From the NCBI GenBank assembly GCA_016215605.1, contig JACRJB010000021.1:28757-92756 (forward strand): DNA of 64,000 nt, in the 5' to 3' direction. The notes beneath the pieces are model-generated. The model saw only the letters and a list, made by a program, of their open reading frames with translations, was not told where the DNA came from and made no database searches. Position 1 is the first letter of the stretch. Each line of letters starts with the position of its first letter. Positions 61,236 to 64,000 of this stretch are shown here, piece after piece. The position numbers were made by a program, and so were the translations under genes. Source of the DNA: Rhodopseudomonas palustris. Its GTDB lineage: Bacteria > Pseudomonadota > Alphaproteobacteria > Rhizobiales > Xanthobacteraceae.

Positions 61236-62227
61236 TTTCGCCTGCTGCGGAAGATCACATCATTGCATTGGCCGGCGGAGTCGGTGGTGCCAAGCTGGCA
61301 GACGGTCTTTCGCATCTGCTCGGCGACCGGCTCACCGTCGTCGTCAACACCGGCGACGATTTCGAACATCTCGGTTTCCACATCAGCCCGGACCTCGATA
61401 CGGTCACCTACACGCTCGGCGGTGTCGCCAACAGCCAGCAGGGTTGGGGCCTCGAAGGCGAGACGTGGGGTTTCATGGAGCAACTGGCGCGGCTCGGCGG
61501 GCCCGCCTGGTTCAAGCTCGGCGACCGCGACCTCGCGACCCATGCCTACCGGACCAACCGGTTCCGCGAAGGCGCGACGCTGACCGACGTCACCGCTGAG
61601 CTGAGCGCCGCGCTCGGCGTGGCATCTCGGCTGCTGCCGATGTCGGACGATCCGGTCCGGACCGTGATCCACAGCGGCGGCCGCAGCATCGCCTTCCAGG
61701 AATATTTCGTGCGGCTGGCCTGCGGCGTCCCGGTCGATCGCATCGAGTTTGCCGGCACCGCGACGGCCCGGCTCAATCCTGCGATCGGTACGTTGCCTGA
61801 TCCAGCGGCCGTGATTATCTGCCCGTCGAATCCGTATCTCAGCATCGATCCGATCCTGGCGGTGCCTGGCGCCCGGGGGTGGCTGAAGGGACTCGGCGTG
61901 CCGATCGTGGTGGTGTCGCCGATTGTCGGCGGCGCCGCCATCAAAGGTCCGGCGGCCAAGATCATGCAGGAACTCGACGCGCCGGTGTCGGCGCTCGGCG
62001 TCGCCGCGCATTATCGCGGGCTCGCCGACGGCATCGTCATCGACAGCCGCGATGAAGCCCTGGCGGAGGAGATCGCGGCGCTCGGCATCGCCGTGCACGT
62101 GGTGCCGACGGTGATGCGCTCGAAGGCGGATCGGGTGGATCTCGCGGACGGTTGCCTCGCCTTCGCCCGCGGGCTCACCCGAACCCTCAGGGCCAACCCA
62201 CTGGGGCTTCGACCAAATAGGCTTTGA
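61232..62227 (+). CDS. cofD: 2-phospho-L-lactate transferase CofD (FbiA type)
   Basis: 331 residues. HIIALAGGVGGAKLADGLSHLL is the N-terminal GDP-donor signature, followed by VVVNTGDDFEHLGFHISPDLDTVTYTLGG, and SPIVGGAAIKGPAAKIMQEL near the end. Transfers the phospho-three-carbon-acid moiety from CofC's product to FO, giving F420-0 (or its analogue). Last gene of the M24-to-cofD unit; with fbiC, cofC and cofE it makes the F420 pathway complete in this island. Confidence 0.94.
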   Translation: MISPAAEDHIIALAGGVGGAKLADGLSHLLGDRLTVVVNTGDDFEHLGFHISPDLDTVTYTLGGVANSQQGWGLEGETWGFMEQLARLGGPAWFKLGDRDLATHAYRTNRFREGATLTDVTAELSAALGVASRLLPMSDDPVRTVIHSGGRSIAFQEYFVRLACGVPVDRIEFAGTATARLNPAIGTLPDPAAVIICPSNPYLSIDPILAVPGARGWLKGLGVPIVVVSPIVGGAAIKGPAAKIMQELDAPVSALGVAAHYRGLADGIVIDSRDEALAEEIAALGIAVHVVPTVMRSKADRVDLADGCLAFARGLTRTLRANPLGLRPNRL

Positions 62228-62307
62228 AATGATGCCGGCAACCGAGTATCCGCATCGCGCGTCGAAGCTGTGCGGTCGCGTGGGTGCGGCAGCCGTTCGT
62301 CGCGGAG

Positions 62308-63096
62308 ATGGCCATCCGAATGATTAATGTGGGAAAGACGGCGACCGGAAGCCAGACCGTCGCGCGTGCCTTGGCGGTGCTCGAGCTGTTGGGCCGGGAG
62401 GGTGAACTCGGCGTCCGCGAACTGGGCCGCCAGCTCGGCGTCGCGCCGAGTATCGCACAGCGCCTGATCAATACTCTGTCGGAGGCCGGCTTCGTCGAGA
62501 AATCGCTTGGGAACTCGAAGTGGAAGATAGGCTACAAGGCATTTCAAATCGGTTCGGCTTTCCTGGCATCGACCGACCTGAACGCTGCCACCGCGCCCGA
62601 ACTGCATCTGTTGGCCGAGCAGCATCAGGTCAACAGCTTCCTGGGTGTGCTGCGCGGCCGGGATGTCGTGTATCTGGCGGCAGTGCAAAGCGGCGGCCCG
62701 ATCTCGATCACCAACGCGCCGGGATCACGAACCTATCTGCATTCGACCGCACTCGGCAAAGCGTTGCTGCTGGATAGTTCAGACGATGAGGTTCAAGCTC
62801 TGATCGGCCCCGGCCCACTCAAGCAGTTGACGAAGAAAACCAAACGCTCGGTGCCGGCGGTGCTCAAGGATCTGAGAGAGGGGCGGCGGCAGGGTTACGT
62901 CATCTGCGACGAAGAGAACCTCGAGAACGTCTTCGCCGTGGGCGCTCCGATTCGTGACGCCTCCGGCGGAATCATCGCAGCCCTGAGCGGCGCCGTGCCA
63001 CGCCAGCGCCTATCATCCCGCGCCATCGAAGAGCTCTGCGAGTTGGTCAAAGCATCGGCCACCCGATCCTCGCGGAGACTGGGCTCGCTGAAGTGA
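62308..63096 (+). CDS. IclR-family regulator, second copy
   Basis: 262 residues with a winged HTH (VARALAVLELLGREGELGVRELGRQLGVAPSIAQRLIN, in part) and the IclR effector domain (HLLAEQHQVNSFLGVLRG, YLHSTALGKALLL, ICDEENLENVFAVGAPIRDASGG). It is closely related to the regulator at 33997-34776 through both domains. Start uncertain: ATG 62308 and 62320 are both in frame. It follows cofD by 80 bases. No copy of the 25-bp operator is present upstream, unlike the first iclR. Confidence 0.88.
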   Translation: MAIRMINVGKTATGSQTVARALAVLELLGREGELGVRELGRQLGVAPSIAQRLINTLSEAGFVEKSLGNSKWKIGYKAFQIGSAFLASTDLNAATAPELHLLAEQHQVNSFLGVLRGRDVVYLAAVQSGGPISITNAPGSRTYLHSTALGKALLLDSSDDEVQALIGPGPLKQLTKKTKRSVPAVLKDLREGRRQGYVICDEENLENVFAVGAPIRDASGGIIAALSGAVPRQRLSSRAIEELCELVKASATRSSRRLGSLK

Positions 63097-63152
63097 TCTC
63101 TCCCGCGAATAGACGGCCCAGAACGCGATCTTAGTCTAGGGGGTACGGCCAC

Positions 63153-63260
63153 GTGAAGATCAACAGCCTGCAGGCCGTCGAGCGCGATCAGCAGCGACTC
63201 TTGGCGCAGTTCGATGCGATCGCGCGTCCGCTGCCGGAGCGGGCGCAAGGCGCGGCATAG
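63153..63260 (+). CDS. Possible 35-residue small protein or gene remnant
   Basis: GTG at 63153 opens a frame coding VKINSLQAVERDQQRLLAQF then DAIARPLPERAQGAA and TAG. Composition looks protein-like (amphipathic helix) and the frame ends 9 bases before the next gene, but a GGGGG-rich leader is only a weak ribosome site. It may be a tiny gene or the tail of a decayed one. Not recognised. Confidence 0.25.
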   Translation: MKINSLQAVERDQQRLLAQFDAIARPLPERAQGAA

Positions 63261-63269
63261 GAGCGGGTC

Positions 63270-63632
63270 ATGTTGACGGTGGTACGGTGCTTGTACAGGC
63301 CCGGAGGCGCCGAGGCGCGCCTGCACATTCGCGACGCACACGTCGAATACATGATCGCCAACCGTAACGTCCTGGAGCAGGGCGGCGCGTTGCTCGCCGC
63401 CGATGGTACGGTCGAAGGGATGTTTCTGATCTTGCGGCACGACAGTCGCGAAGCGGTCGAGGCGTTTCTTACGGACGAGCCCTATAGCCGCGCCGGCCTG
63501 TTCGCGACCACGACGATCGAAACCTTCGACCGGTTCGTGCCGCACGCCGATCCGCGATTCCTCGACAAGCTTCTGGTCGCGGCGCGCGACTGGATCGCGC
63601 GGAACTGCAAGCCGCTTCGCGCGGACGGATGA
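63270..63632 (+). CDS. YciI-family protein
   Basis: 120 residues with the ferredoxin-like YciI fold: RDAHVEYMIANRNVLEQGGALLAADGTVEGMFLILRHDSREAVEAFLTDEPYSRAGLFATTTIETFDRFV. The residues match the family's His-Asp pocket region (HVEYM, EPYSRAGL). YciI-like proteins are small, probable enzymes or domains of unclear function. GGAG lies 7 nt before the ATG. The C-terminus is extended by ~30 residues relative to typical ~95-residue members. Not obviously part of the F420 unit. Confidence 0.82.
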   Translation: MLTVVRCLYRPGGAEARLHIRDAHVEYMIANRNVLEQGGALLAADGTVEGMFLILRHDSREAVEAFLTDEPYSRAGLFATTTIETFDRFVPHADPRFLDKLLVAARDWIARNCKPLRADG

Positions 63633-63649
63633 CGCCTTCGGCATGCAAA

Positions 63650-63684
63650 GCCCGATCGGCTTGCAAGAGAAGCTCCGATCGGGC
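63650..63684 (+). terminator. Hairpin after yciI-like gene
   Basis: GCCCGATCGG (63650-63659) pairs with CCGATCGGGC (63675-63684) 17 nt past the stop; the 15-nt loop contains a second short stem (CTT/AAG). No T-run. Confidence 0.55.
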
Positions 63685-63839
63685 GGTGCGGCCTCGTTTG
63701 CTGCGGCGCCGGTCGCACGAGTCTTCGCACGCCACGATCAGATTCTGCGCGCAACCGTGGGTGTACAGCTGACGGTTGGACGCGGGATCACGCGGTCGTC
63801 AGACCTTCGGTGGGCAAGATGCAGCCTTTCAGTCGGCAG

Positions 63840-64000
63840 CGGCGCCGTCGAGGGGAACAAGATCGTGTCCCCCCAAGTGGTGTAGCTTGGCGGTAGAGGA
63901 GCCGCTCGCGAGCGCGCTCCCCATGGCGCCGTAGCGAGCGAGCGGCGGTCATCGACGATTTCCTCGGTAGGATCGGGTTGCGACACCAACCTGACCAAGG
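63840..64000. mobile_element. Possible end of an IS256-like insertion sequence
   Basis: GTGTCCCCCCAAGTGGTGTAG at 63865-63885 (in complement CTACACCACTT followed by a G-run) resembles the terminal repeats of IS256-family elements, and the rest of the edge carries no recognisable gene. The transposase would lie outside the window. Recognition is by recall of the pattern only. Confidence 0.25.

Noticed and set aside
62228..62330. A sixth copy of the 25-bp operator before the second iclR
   Set aside because: I looked for GGAAC/GTTCC blocks at the right spacing and found none; GTTCG and GGAGA near 62295-62306 do not fit.

Overview
The window is high-GC DNA densely packed with genes, typical of an alphaproteobacterium. 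The gene set (DUF3551 secreted protein, HisKA_2-type histidine kinase, tandem small-molecule efflux systems, FO-synthase fusion, many ATGA stop/start overlaps) fits the Rhodopseudomonas/Bradyrhizobium group best. That placement is inference from content; no rRNA is present. I saw no tRNA, rRNA or CRISPR array.

Left part (1-31.1 kb) is mixed housekeeping and stress physiology. In order it holds: the start of a DUF1275 membrane protein; an oxalate decarboxylase; two tandem CrcB fluoride channels; an RND efflux pair; then pyruvate:quinone oxidase, a YdeP-like molybdoenzyme and a cyanide-insensitive-type bd oxidase (cydAB). A UBP-type zinc-finger protein, a small secreted protein, an AraC regulator and a small histidine kinase follow. 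Next come a DUF3551 protein, an AaeB/AaeX/AaeA-like aromatic-acid efflux operon, the frameshifted stump of an AraC gene, and a 1721-residue pseudokinase/ATPase/GAF/histidine-kinase fusion. The part ends with a four-gene operon, fumC-thrE-cupin-mqo.

Right part (31.5-63.1 kb) is the notable system: a two-armed catabolic island that also carries its own coenzyme F420 supply. The minus arm encodes a branched-chain-type ABC importer (livHMGF), an ATP-dependent hydantoinase/oxoprolinase pair (hyuA, hyuB) and two luciferase-like (LLM) oxidoreductases. Further out lie an IclR regulator, a threonine-aldolase-like enzyme and the ABC binding protein. The plus arm starts with FO synthase (fbiC) and cofC. 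It continues with an M24 metallohydrolase, a threonine-synthase-like PLP enzyme, a tripartite tricarboxylate-type importer, a three-subunit molybdenum hydroxylase with a CoxG-like protein, two more LLM enzymes and a flavin-reductase-like protein. It ends with the NADP:F420 reductase, cofE, cofD and a second IclR regulator.

I found a repeated 25-bp three-block operator (GGAAC, 3 nt, GTTCY, 7 nt, GGAAC in gene orientation) at five places in this island. Each copy lies just downstream of the -10 box of a recognisable sigma70-type promoter: upstream of ltaE-livK, iclR itself, livH, fbiC and the M24 gene. It ties import, ring-opening, redox chemistry and F420 synthesis into one apparent IclR regulon. 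The likely logic is that F420 is made together with the F420/FMN-dependent enzymes that use it, when an unknown (probably nitrogen-containing, cyclic amide-like) substrate is present. The substrate cannot be read from the sequence.

The right edge (63.1-64 kb) holds a YciI-family protein, a hairpin and a stretch that may be the end of an insertion sequence continuing outside the window.
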